This document shows, in pieces, positions 18,212 to 25,208 of a stretch of 36,434 nucleotides of DNA. Location: positions 1 to 36,434 of IMG/VR virus record IMGVR_UViG_3300030106_006127; one strand, written 5' to 3'. A program made the translations under genes and the position numbers. Position 1 is the first letter of the stretch. Every line of letters starts with the position of its first letter. The notes below the pieces were generated by a model that saw only the letters and a program-made list of their open reading frames with translations, ran no database searches and was not told the origin of the DNA. Source of the DNA: a virus.

Positions 18212-20299
18212 GTAGTTTCGGCAGAAACGAATAAGGTGAGCTATGCCGGCAACGGCAGTACGACGAGTTTTTCCACGTCGTTCACTTTTGCCGCCAACGA
18301 CGAGGTCACCGTCACCAAAGTCGTGACCGCGACAGGCGTGGAGACCGAGTTCACCCTGGGCACTGAGTACACCTTGAGCGGTGCTGGTACAGGATCCGCG
18401 GGCACGGTCACGATATCCACGAGCCCAAGCGATTACACGCCGGCCTCCGGCACAAAACTGGTTATTCAACTCAAGCCTGATTTTACACAATCGACCGACC
18501 TGCCAAGAGGCGGCACGGTGTCGCCGGCCGATACCCTGGAGCCGATGCACGACTCCCGCGTCCGGCAGATGCTTCGGTTGAAGGACGACGTTGACCGCTC
18601 GCTGAAACTGCCGATCGATGAAACCAGCGCAGCCGTGCTTCAAAACGCGACGCTCAGAGCAGGCAAGATTTTAAGTTTTAATGGCACAACAGGCGCACCG
18701 CAAACGACCGAAGAATTCGGGACGTTCCGCGGGAACTGGGCGGCGTCCACGGCCTACGTAGAGCGTGACCTCGTGAAGGACACAAGCACCAACAATATAT
18801 TCCAAGCCAACACCGCGCACACGTCGAGCGGGGCGCAGCCGCTGACGACAAATACGGATTCGGCGAAGTGGGATCTCATCGTAGACGCGGCCAGCGCGAC
18901 GACGTCGGCCACTAATGCCGCCTCGAGTGCGACGGCTGCCGCGACCTCGGCGACGACTGCCACGACCAAGGCCAGCGAAGCGGCAACGTCCGCCACGAGC
19001 GCAGCATCTAGTGCGACAACTGCCACCACAAAGGCCAGCGAAGGATCAACGTCGGCTTCAAATGCCGCAACGAGCGCTACCGCTGCCGCGACGAGCGCTA
19101 CCGCTGCCGCGTCATCAGCTACGGGTGCCGCAAGCAGTGCGACGAGCGCAACCTCAAGCGCATCGACGGCAACAACAAAGGCCAGCGAAGCCGCGACGTC
19201 TGCGACCGGCGCCGCCTCAAGCGCGACAACGGCAACCACAAAAGCCAGCGAAGCATCCACATCAGCAACAAATGCTGCATCGTCCGCGAATGCTGCCGAG
19301 GCAGCCGCTGCCGCCATCTTCTTTGAATTCGAGACCTCGACATCCATGGCCAACCCGTCGGCCGGCGGTGTTCGTTTCAACAATGCCACCATAGGGTCGG
19401 TGACACAGATCTGTTTCTCAGCGACCAGCGCTTCATCCGGTAACCCTGATGTCAGCGACTTCATTGTAACCTGGGACGACAGCACGTCGCCCGTCAAAGG
19501 GCACCTCGTCATTCGTGAGTCCGGAGCACCAGGCTCGAGCATCGTGTTCGCGATCAGCGGCACGGTGACCGATAACACGACGCACTTGATCGTACCGGTG
19601 ACTCACGTTAGTTCCGCTGGCGTTTCGTTGAGCGCAAGCGACGATCTCTATTTCGCTTTTACCCGAACCGGCGACGCGGGCAACCTGAGCGATCCAATGA
19701 CAACCCGCGGCGACATCATTGTTCGGAACTCGAGCAACGCCACGGCGCGTCTGGCGGTAGGTGCGGCAAACCGCGTTCTTATTTCCGATGGAACAGACCC
19801 GGCATATGGCCAAGTACCACTGGCGTCAGCGGTCAGCGGGGCGCTACCTGTTGCAAACGGCGGAACGGGATCGACGTCCGCCAGTGATGCCCGCACAGCA
19901 TTAGGTTTGGCGATTGGGACCAACGTACAGGCGCATGATGCAGATACCTTAAAAGCCGATACTGCCGACGAGCTAACCGCTGGATACTCAGGCGCGACTA
20001 CAGACGCAGGTACTAAATCCAGCGGCACCTTTACACCCAGCCCCGACACCAGCGGCGGCGGCATGTTGCACTTTGTGAATGGTGGCGCTCACACGTTGGG
20101 AGTACCGACAAAGAACTGTAGCATGGTATTGCTCATGAAGAACAATTCGTCAGCCGGAACGCTGACTACGTCTGGATTTACGTTAGTAGATGGAGACACG
20201 TTGACGACGACCAACAATCACGAATTTTTTCTCTATCTTACACGTTACTCTGACGGTTCTACTACATTCTCCGCATTGACGGTTAAGGCACTCCAGTAA
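18209..20299 (+). CDS. Tail fibre protein (T7 gp17-like N-terminus, Ala/Ser/Thr repeat shaft)
   Basis: With the TTG start the product has 696 residues. The N-terminal ~145 residues (KVSYAGNGSTTSFSTSFTF, VTVTKVVTATGVE, PADTLEPMHDSRVRQMLRLK) are the virion-anchoring domain of T7-like tail fibres. Residues ~160-225 hold a small beta block (FRGNWAASTAYVERDLVKD) common in phage fibres and depolymerases. A shaft of about 140 residues made almost only of Ala, Ser and Thr follows (~229-370), carrying four TTKASE units. The C-terminal part has the LPVANGGTGSTSASDARTAL module typical of tail fibres and ends in a compact beta domain likely to carry the receptor-binding tip or the adhesin platform. It is followed after one base by the adhesin gene. 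Confidence 0.88.
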   Translation: MVVSAETNKVSYAGNGSTTSFSTSFTFAANDEVTVTKVVTATGVETEFTLGTEYTLSGAGTGSAGTVTISTSPSDYTPASGTKLVIQLKPDFTQSTDLPRGGTVSPADTLEPMHDSRVRQMLRLKDDVDRSLKLPIDETSAAVLQNATLRAGKILSFNGTTGAPQTTEEFGTFRGNWAASTAYVERDLVKDTSTNNIFQANTAHTSSGAQPLTTNTDSAKWDLIVDAASATTSATNAASSATAAATSATTATTKASEAATSATSAASSATTATTKASEGSTSASNAATSATAAATSATAAASSATGAASSATSATSSASTATTKASEAATSATGAASSATTATTKASEASTSATNAASSANAAEAAAAAIFFEFETSTSMANPSAGGVRFNNATIGSVTQICFSATSASSGNPDVSDFIVTWDDSTSPVKGHLVIRESGAPGSSIVFAISGTVTDNTTHLIVPVTHVSSAGVSLSASDDLYFAFTRTGDAGNLSDPMTTRGDIIVRNSSNATARLAVGAANRVLISDGTDPAYGQVPLASAVSGALPVANGGTGSTSASDARTALGLAIGTNVQAHDADTLKADTADELTAGYSGATTDAGTKSSGTFTPSPDTSGGGMLHFVNGGAHTLGVPTKNCSMVLLMKNNSSAGTLTTSGFTLVDGDTLTTTNNHEFFLYLTRYSDGSTTFSALTVKALQ
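18895..19310 (+). repeat. Tandem coding repeats in the fibre shaft
   Basis: The DNA encodes a low-complexity Ala/Ser/Thr run in which the motif TTKASE recurs with its first codon at 18962, 19025, 19172 and 19235. The spacings are 63, 147 and 63 bases, so the basic unit is 63 bp (21 codons: TTKASE, then a serine/threonine/alanine spacer). Synonymous codons differ between copies, so the repeats are old or under selection at protein level. Equal 21-codon units could change fibre length by recombination without a frameshift. Confidence 0.85.
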
Positions 20300-20300
20300 A

Positions 20301-21047
20301 ATGTTAATGCCCATCGTGCAAGGCGGCGCAACAGATTTTGGCACGATCATAACGCTATCATCTGACGTCAACGACTATAACTTAGCGAATGATCTTACCA
20401 ACAATTATTCCTGGAACGGGTCTGACGCCATAGAGGTTGTTCTAAATATCAACTCAGGCGTTACAATATATTCCACGTCGACCGGTACTCCGAGCATCGT
20501 GGTCGATCTCGTAGCCGGCAGCACGCTGACGATCAACAACAGCGGGAACATCGTCGGAAAGGGTGGCGCGGCTCTCGGCGGCCAGCTCTCGACCGGACAG
20601 TCGGGGATTGCGGGAGGTCACGCGATTAGTCTTCAAGACGTGACTGTTGTGGTCAACAACCTAAGTGGCGCAAAAATACAAGGCGGGGGCGGCAGTGCGG
20701 GGTCCGGCGGCGGATCTCGCCACGCAGGAAGTACCGTAGACTCGGAGGGGGTTTGCCAGGATGGGGTGAACCGAATAGGCGGCGCGGGAGGGGCGGGCGC
20801 TGGTGCCACGTCCGCAACGTCCGCCGCTACGACGGGCAGTGCCGGCGCTACCGGCACGGGCGCGGGCGGAGATGGTGGTGATTTCGGAAGCGCCGGAACG
20901 GCCGGCGGTGGCGCGTCGAATTCGGGATGTAAAGTCGTCAACGCGAGTGGCGGACCAGGCGGTGCCGCCGGCAAAGCCATCCATCATGTTAGCTCTGTCA
21001 GTCAGACTCTCAACAATAGTGGCACGATCAACGGAGCAACGACGTGA
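20301..21047 (+). CDS. Glycine-rich Gp38-like tail fibre adhesin
   Basis: The product has 248 residues. The N-terminal half is beta-rich with repeated turn patterns (VVLNINSGVTIYSTSTGTPS, GSTLTINNSGNIVGKGG), as in the attachment domain of T-even Gp38-type adhesins. The C-terminal half is dominated by glycine-rich runs (GGGGSAGSGGGS near 132-143, GGAGGAGAGA, GAGGDGGDFGSAGTAGGG, SGGPGGAAGK). In that family such runs form a polyglycine-helix sandwich whose connecting loops bind the bacterial receptor. It starts one base after the fibre stop, which suits an adhesin mounted on the fibre tip. Two cysteines (in EGVCQDG and NSGCKV) are unusual for this otherwise low-complexity half and could form a disulfide. 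Confidence 0.75.
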   Translation: MLMPIVQGGATDFGTIITLSSDVNDYNLANDLTNNYSWNGSDAIEVVLNINSGVTIYSTSTGTPSIVVDLVAGSTLTINNSGNIVGKGGAALGGQLSTGQSGIAGGHAISLQDVTVVVNNLSGAKIQGGGGSAGSGGGSRHAGSTVDSEGVCQDGVNRIGGAGGAGAGATSATSAATTGSAGATGTGAGGDGGDFGSAGTAGGGASNSGCKVVNASGGPGGAAGKAIHHVSSVSQTLNNSGTINGATT

Positions 21048-21157
21048 TGCGTTTGGTCGTTTATTTTACATTAATAGCCCTCGCATTCGTTGGTGGAACT
21101 CTACTGGAGCGTGAGAGGGTACGAGTTTTAATGGAGCTTACAGATGATCTTAGGTAG
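21047..21157 (+). CDS. Small membrane protein (36 residues)
   Basis: The ATG at 21047 overlaps the adhesin stop (TGATG), and its last codons overlap the start of the next gene at 21144. The product MRLVVYFTLIALAFVGGTLL continues with a charged tail ERERVRVLMELTDDLR. It has one predicted transmembrane helix (~residues 3-20) with a positive N-terminus. A GGAG ribosome site lies about ten bases upstream. The double overlap, ribosome site and clean single-helix topology support a real gene. Its function is unknown; a small holin-like or anchoring peptide are possibilities. Confidence 0.6.
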   Translation: MRLVVYFTLIALAFVGGTLLERERVRVLMELTDDLR

Positions 21158-22829
21158 CAACCAATCGCCATCTGATATCGCCACGATGATTATGGTTTTG
21201 AACGATGCCGGTGATCGATTCGTTGAGCAATACAAGCCAATCGAAGAGGTCCGCGCTGTCGCGTTGCAGCGGCTTAACGCAATGTGTGCCGCAACAAAGG
21301 AGTGGCACTACGCGGCCAGCACCATAGAAAAAGAATGCAAAGAGTTTGTAAAAGGCACTCGTTTAATGTCGGAAGCATCGATGATCGATGGAGAGACCGT
21401 TGATGAAAAAGTGATCGCTGCTTTTAAGGAATTGAGAAAACCAGAAATACGCGCAGCACTCGACGGCAAACGAGACAAGATGATCGCCGAGATTAATGCC
21501 GAAACGGACCCGGTGAAGATGCTCGAAATAGCAGGGGATGAGTTAGGTTATTTAGAGGCGGCGTATGATGAAAAAGAATGTCCAGAGTGCCTGGCTTTCA
21601 CCGCAGCCGTACCAACCGGGGCCAATACAAGAAGTGTTTTTGAGAGGCTTGGAGCGAGTTGCGGTGCCGATGCGTTAAGAAAATTAACAGTAACGCTGGG
21701 GCAAGAAACTGTCACAAGCGAGACAGAATACAGTGGCACACTAGGTGACACACTACAGCTTGCTCGACCGGACATGATTGACGTTGCTGGCGTCACAGAT
21801 CACAAGCCGACCGCTGTCGAAAAGATAGCGCACGAAATTCATAATTTATGGGTGCCAGCGGACCGCAGTGGAACACTCGCATCACCGATTAAAATTACCG
21901 CACCAACGATTCCTGATGTTGGTTCATTCGATGGCACGTTCGCGGATACCGCTGACTTGCGGGCTGCGGGTCTGTGGGACGAGAACAAAAAACTATCGGT
22001 CTTCTGGTCGGGTGGAATTGACAGCACAGTGGCGCTAGTTGGTCTTTTGAAAACGGCGGCTGACCATCGTCTGTCAGATTTAACAGTCTATATGAACGAT
22101 GCGTCGATTACAGAATATCCAGATTTTTACAATGATTACATCAAGGACAAGTTGACCGTCTCGACAATCCCGTCAGTTGTAAAACCCACCGACCGCTACT
22201 GGGCAGAGAATGTTTTTCAGAGCAGCACCGTAAATCAAATCGCAAAAACGCTGAAGAACTCGTTGGTCGTCACCGGCGAACTTGGCGATCAGATTTTTGG
22301 CAGTGCCGGCTTTGCGAATGACATAGAGAAGATCAACAGCACAATTGATGAGGTGCTAATCGCTGCAAAATTAACAGGCATTCGAGACGAGATAAACGCG
22401 CTCAACGCAGCATGTCCTATACCCGTTAACAGCGTGACCACTATGATGTGGTTTTGGAACTTTGCGCTGAAATGGGGCGAGGTGCGCTTTCGAAGTCTGA
22501 CGGCTGTTACCGATAGCGCTGACTTCAATAACGTCCGTCACTTTTTTGACACAGATGATTTCCAGCGATGGTCTATCGCTAATGACGACCTCAAAATCAA
22601 AGACACCATCCAGTCTTATAAATTTACAGCCAAGGACTACATTCACGATTTTGCCAAGCATGATGACTACCGCGATCAAAAATTAAAGGTTGGATCATTG
22701 CGCGTCCGGTGGGGTTCGCCGCTTGCCATCGACAGCAATAACACAATCATCCGCGCCGGAGACACGAGCACTGACCTCGAGCTGATCGAGGAACGGTATG
22801 GCAATAGACTTAACAAATATGCGGTATGA
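21144..22829 (+). CDS. Asparagine-synthetase-like PP-loop protein with unknown N-terminal domain
   Basis: The product has 561 residues. Residues 289-295 read SGGIDST, the PP-loop that binds ATP pyrophosphate in asparagine synthetase, argininosuccinate synthetase and related adenylating enzymes. Residues 378-387 read GELGDQIFGS, matching the asparagine synthetase signature GEGSDEVFGG in spacing and in the key aspartate (D382), with Q in place of the second acidic residue. The glutaminase domain with its N-terminal cysteine is absent. Instead, residues 1-~265 form an unrecognised, partly helical region with a CPEC pair near 149-152. It lies directly after the fibre, adhesin and small membrane genes and before lysis. 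An ATP-dependent amide- or adenylate-forming enzyme is likely; the substrate cannot be told. It could act on a virion protein or be an accessory metabolic gene. Confidence 0.75.
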   Translation: MILGSNQSPSDIATMIMVLNDAGDRFVEQYKPIEEVRAVALQRLNAMCAATKEWHYAASTIEKECKEFVKGTRLMSEASMIDGETVDEKVIAAFKELRKPEIRAALDGKRDKMIAEINAETDPVKMLEIAGDELGYLEAAYDEKECPECLAFTAAVPTGANTRSVFERLGASCGADALRKLTVTLGQETVTSETEYSGTLGDTLQLARPDMIDVAGVTDHKPTAVEKIAHEIHNLWVPADRSGTLASPIKITAPTIPDVGSFDGTFADTADLRAAGLWDENKKLSVFWSGGIDSTVALVGLLKTAADHRLSDLTVYMNDASITEYPDFYNDYIKDKLTVSTIPSVVKPTDRYWAENVFQSSTVNQIAKTLKNSLVVTGELGDQIFGSAGFANDIEKINSTIDEVLIAAKLTGIRDEINALNAACPIPVNSVTTMMWFWNFALKWGEVRFRSLTAVTDSADFNNVRHFFDTDDFQRWSIANDDLKIKDTIQSYKFTAKDYIHDFAKHDDYRDQKLKVGSLRVRWGSPLAIDSNNTIIRAGDTSTDLELIEERYGNRLNKYAV

Positions 22830-22844
22830 ACATGGAGCAAAATC

Positions 22845-23219
22845 TTGGACGCATCAATCGATCTAAAGACAGTACTCAGCCTACTGATGGTCGTCGTCAG
22901 TGTGGTTGCAAGCTCTGCGGTTGCGAAGGCAAAAATAAAAGACCTGGTCGAACAACTAAAAGACGTCGAGCTTCGCCTGCGCCAGAGTAATCTTAAGATG
23001 GAAAAACTTTACACGATGACAGAAACGCAAGAGCAGAGAATCACTGTCCTCGCGTCGATGAGCTCGCCCGATCAAATGAGACGCCAACACATGGAGCAGG
23101 CCGAGCTAGAGACCTTCGTAAAAATTAACATAAAACGATTGCAGGAGGACGTTTTGCATTTGGCAAAAATGCACAATTCTGTACACCCGCCTGTTCCAAA
23201 TGAGCGGAAAGCGAAATGA
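22845..23219 (+). CDS. Membrane-anchored coiled-coil protein of the lysis block
   Basis: The start is a TTG, chosen because GGAG lies seven bases upstream and no ATG in this frame precedes the membrane segment. The product has 124 residues: a short N-terminus, one transmembrane helix (VLSLLMVVVSVVASSAVA, ~9-26), a charged coiled coil (~28-70) with a KIKDLVEQLKDVELRLRQSN heptad pattern, then a second helix. This is the layout of DUF2730-type phage proteins and of inner-membrane spanins. The stop overlaps the next start (ATGA), so it is coupled to the secreted protein downstream. Spanin subunit or lysis accessory are the best guesses. Confidence 0.6.
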   Translation: MDASIDLKTVLSLLMVVVSVVASSAVAKAKIKDLVEQLKDVELRLRQSNLKMEKLYTMTETQEQRITVLASMSSPDQMRRQHMEQAELETFVKINIKRLQEDVLHLAKMHNSVHPPVPNERKAK

Positions 23220-23548
23220 TTCGTAACCTCCTGCTCGCTGTTGTTTTTCTTACCGCACTACCAGCGGCAAGCGCGGAACCTGACTGGTCGATCGAGGTAA
23301 CAATCCCCTGCTATCTTAACGCTCAAGGCGTGACAACCGGCTTCAAGACTGATGGATTTGTCCGGAAAAGTAGCGCCGTATTTTTTGGGCTGAAGGAAAA
23401 GCGCGAAGGCATAACGGAAACGTATGTCCACGCGGACGGTCGCTATATTCAGATTGGCATCTTTCAGAACCCGATCTTCGTGGTCTGTCTTTTTTCAAAG
23501 GGCAATATGTACAGACATTTTATCCCGGATCTGTCCCAGGCTCGATGA
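23216..23548 (+). CDS. Secreted small protein with signal peptide
   Basis: The product has 110 residues. It begins with a clear Sec signal peptide (MIRNLLLAVVFLTALPAASA, cleavage expected after ASA at residue 20) followed by a mature domain of about 90 residues rich in beta-type sequence (DWSIEVTIPCYLNAQGVTTG, VFFGLKEKREGITETYV, YIQIGIFQNPIFVVCLF). Two cysteines could pair in the periplasm. It overlaps both neighbours by ATGA. No family is recognised. Export to the periplasm, combined with its place in the lysis block, suggests a role at the envelope: lysis, superinfection exclusion, or blocking adsorption. Confidence 0.65.
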   Translation: MIRNLLLAVVFLTALPAASAEPDWSIEVTIPCYLNAQGVTTGFKTDGFVRKSSAVFFGLKEKREGITETYVHADGRYIQIGIFQNPIFVVCLFSKGNMYRHFIPDLSQAR

Positions 23549-23931
23549 GCGTGCAAATAGGGCGAGCCGGTGTGTTTCTCACCTGCTCAAGGCTCGAATC
23601 CTTGGGCGTTCAAAGTACCATCGCCGACGCGCAGGGTTTTGATATTGTGACCTTCGTGCCCGAGGTTTGTCGGATCGAGGTCAAAGCCACATCACGACGG
23701 CCGAGTGGCGCGAACAAACTAGAATTCAACGCCTCAAAGGGCGGCCTCAAGCAGATAGTCACGTCGGAGCATTGTGACGTCATAGCCTTCGCATCGATGC
23801 ATTTTGGGGTGGTGCTTTTTCAGCACGTCACCGAGCTCAAACGAAAGATGATGAAAATCTCCGCGAGCTATTTTTGCGTGGAGCAAGAGGCAAAAAGCTG
23901 GGCCGACGCAGTTTCAAAAATCAAACATTAA
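23545..23931 (+). CDS. PD-(D/E)XK nuclease-like protein
   Basis: The product has 128 residues and is soluble. It opens with IGRAGVFLTCSRLESLGVQS, the first helix typical of restriction-endonuclease-fold proteins. It continues with a strand holding D33 (GFDIVTF) and, eleven residues later, E45-V-K47 (CRIEVKATS), giving the D-x(n)-E-x-K pattern of the fold. The following helix-strand part (LKQIVTSEHCDVIAFASMHF) also fits a predicted-nuclease layout. Similar small proteins in phages include Holliday junction resolvase-like and homing-endonuclease-like enzymes. It lies among lysis genes, coupled by ATGA to the secreted protein upstream, which is an odd place for a DNA enzyme. Confidence 0.6.
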   Translation: MSVQIGRAGVFLTCSRLESLGVQSTIADAQGFDIVTFVPEVCRIEVKATSRRPSGANKLEFNASKGGLKQIVTSEHCDVIAFASMHFGVVLFQHVTELKRKMMKISASYFCVEQEAKSWADAVSKIKH

Positions 23932-23942
23932 GGAGATAAAAA

Positions 23943-24068
23943 ATGAATTTTTACTATGAAGTCAAAGACACCGTGGTCGGTTTTCTACAGGATAACAAAA
24001 AGATCCTGATCGCTAGTGGAGCGAGCTTTGTTGTGGGTTGCGTCATTGGTTACTCGAGTGTCGTCTGA
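23943..24068 (+). CDS. Small membrane protein (41 residues), lysis block
   Basis: The ATG at 23943 has an AAGGAG ribosome site about seven bases upstream. The product is MNFYYEVKDTVVGFLQDNKK followed by a single predicted transmembrane helix (ILIASGASFVVGCVIGYSS, ~21-39) and a very short tail. An N-in/C-out topology with charged residues before the helix resembles small class III holins and antiholins. Its TGA stop lies within the first codons of the endolysin frame, so endolysin translation probably depends on it. Holin or antiholin is the leading guess, although a separate three-helix holin follows. Confidence 0.65.
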   Translation: MNFYYEVKDTVVGFLQDNKKILIASGASFVVGCVIGYSSVV

Positions 24069-24453
24069 TGACTTGCCGCGTCTCTACGCGCATTGGTCGC
24101 ATATCAAACAGAACGACTGGCCGGCACGTTTCTTCAAGCCCGCAGAACTTGCATCTCGTGGAGACGGATCGCTGCTCGTCGTTCGGCGAGCCATCAAGCA
24201 ACTCGATGGGGTACGAGCAGCGCTCGGAAAACCTATCAAGATCAACAGTGCGTACAGAGATCCTATCCACAATGCGAAAATTGGAGGAGCCCCGATGAGC
24301 AGGCATAAGTTTGGCGATGCATTCGATATCTCTCTGAGCAATCACGATAAGGATCGTCTGGTTGCTGTGTGCAGAGATAAAGGGTTCACGGGTTTTGGTT
24401 TGCGGTACAGGACGTTTCTGCACGTCGACTGCGGGCCGGCGAGGAGCTGGTAA
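24058..24453 (+). CDS. M15-family peptidase endolysin
   Basis: The product has 131 residues from the GTG at 24058. It has the M15 zinc peptidase pattern: the substrate-side segment INSAYRDPIHNAKIGGA, then S-R-H83-K-F-G-D-A-F-D90, and the third ligand H122 in FLHVD. This family cuts D-Ala-D-Ala or peptide cross-links in peptidoglycan. The N-terminal part (YAHWSHIKQNDWPARFF) is the usual entry segment. The start is uncertain: the frame is open back to a GTG at 24016 with no ribosome site, and a TTG lies at 24073. 24058 was chosen because it gives a typical length and overlaps the stop of the small membrane gene. No signal peptide is seen, so export would depend on the holin. Confidence 0.85.
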   Translation: MSSDDLPRLYAHWSHIKQNDWPARFFKPAELASRGDGSLLVVRRAIKQLDGVRAALGKPIKINSAYRDPIHNAKIGGAPMSRHKFGDAFDISLSNHDKDRLVAVCRDKGFTGFGLRYRTFLHVDCGPARSW

Positions 24454-24939
24454 ATGCTTGATATTCTAGGCGCCGTTTTCAGCGGTGGAATGACCGGCAT
24501 CCTGGGAAGCGCAGTCAGCGGGATCTTTAAATTTCTCGAAGTGCGTGAGGCCAACAAAGCCAAAGAGGCTGACCGTCAGCACGAGCTGAAATTGCAAGAT
24601 ATACAAATGAGGGCATACGCCCAGGAAACAGAACGCGAGCTGGCAATAGTTTCACAGCAAACAGTTAGCGAACAGCTCATGGGTAGTTACCAACACGATA
24701 GCCAGGCGGGGGAGGGCAGCCAGTGGGTGGTGAATACTCTTCGATTAGTCAGGCCTGTCATCACAATTTTGAGCTGGGTGATGGTGGCAACAATCTGGTT
24801 CACACTAAACCGTGGCTTCATTGATGAAGCGACACAAAGCGACGTGGTTCGTTATTTGATTATGACCACCGTGTACACGGCTTCCGCGGCCACATTGTGG
24901 TGGTTTGGAGATCGAGGAAGGAGCTTCAAAACCAAATGA
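24454..24939 (+). CDS. Three-helix holin (GTA/3TM holin type)
   Basis: The product has 161 residues. It has an amphipathic/hydrophobic N-terminal stretch (LDILGAVFSGGMTGILGSAV), a charged coiled-coil middle (NKAKEADRQHELKLQDIQMR) and two strong C-terminal membrane segments (VRPVITILSWVMVATIWFTL ~99-118 and YLIMTTVYTASAATLWWFGD ~133-152), ending in the WWFGDRG signature. This is the pattern of the 'holin of 3TMs' family common in alphaproteobacterial gene transfer agents and phages. GAGGAG precedes the start by eight bases. It follows the endolysin directly, as expected for a lysis pair. Confidence 0.85.
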   Translation: MLDILGAVFSGGMTGILGSAVSGIFKFLEVREANKAKEADRQHELKLQDIQMRAYAQETERELAIVSQQTVSEQLMGSYQHDSQAGEGSQWVVNTLRLVRPVITILSWVMVATIWFTLNRGFIDEATQSDVVRYLIMTTVYTASAATLWWFGDRGRSFKTK

Positions 24940-25208
24940 AAAATTTATTGATATCGATCAGCGTGCTCGGTCTCTGCTCAGGCTGCCTGCCGTTGCTGGC
25001 GGCAAGCGGGGCAAACTCAATTTATGGCTGGGAGAAAGACCGTGCTATCGAGAAGAGAGTGAGCAACCTGGAAAAGATATGCCTGCCTGGGGAACAGCCC
25101 GAGCAGGAGCAAGAGCCAGAACAGCCGTCTGCCGTCGCGGTTACACCAATAGCCAAACCATATACACCTCGAATGTGGTCCAGAAGCTGGAACCATGGCG
25201 CGAGATAA
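24936..25208 (+). CDS. Small lipoprotein (candidate outer-membrane spanin)
   Basis: The start is the ATG at 24936, which overlaps the holin stop (ATGA). The frame is also open upstream inside the holin gene, but only this start gives a signal sequence. The 90-residue product begins MKNLLISISVLGLCSGC, a lipoprotein signal with Cys17 as the probable lipidated residue. The residue at -3 is Cys, less usual than Leu or Ala. The mature part has a short charged helix (KDRAIEKRVSNLEKICL) and a Glu/Pro/Gln-rich stretch (GEQPEQEQEPEQP). Proline-rich small lipoproteins next to a holin and endolysin are typical o-spanins. The last codons overlap the methyltransferase start. Confidence 0.6.
   Translation: MKNLLISISVLGLCSGCLPLLAASGANSIYGWEKDRAIEKRVSNLEKICLPGEQPEQEQEPEQPSAVAVTPIAKPYTPRMWSRSWNHGAR

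Noticed and set aside
18895-19310. CRISPR-like array
   Set aside because: The repeats are in frame, lack unique spacers of constant length, differ by synonymous changes and encode a fibre shaft.
18754-19578. Minus-strand open frame (274 codons) over the fibre repeats
   Set aside because: The low-complexity Ala/Val product is a by-product of the Ala/Ser/Thr repeat coding on the other strand.
18164-21047. Diversity-generating retroelement acting on the adhesin or fibre
   Set aside because: No reverse transcriptase gene and no template/variable repeat pair were seen in the window.
22832-22990. Short ATG frame (about 52 codons) overlapping the start of the coiled-coil membrane gene
   Set aside because: It shares the region with a longer frame that has a ribosome site and a clear membrane/coiled-coil pattern; its own product is Arg/Cys-rich with no recognisable feature.
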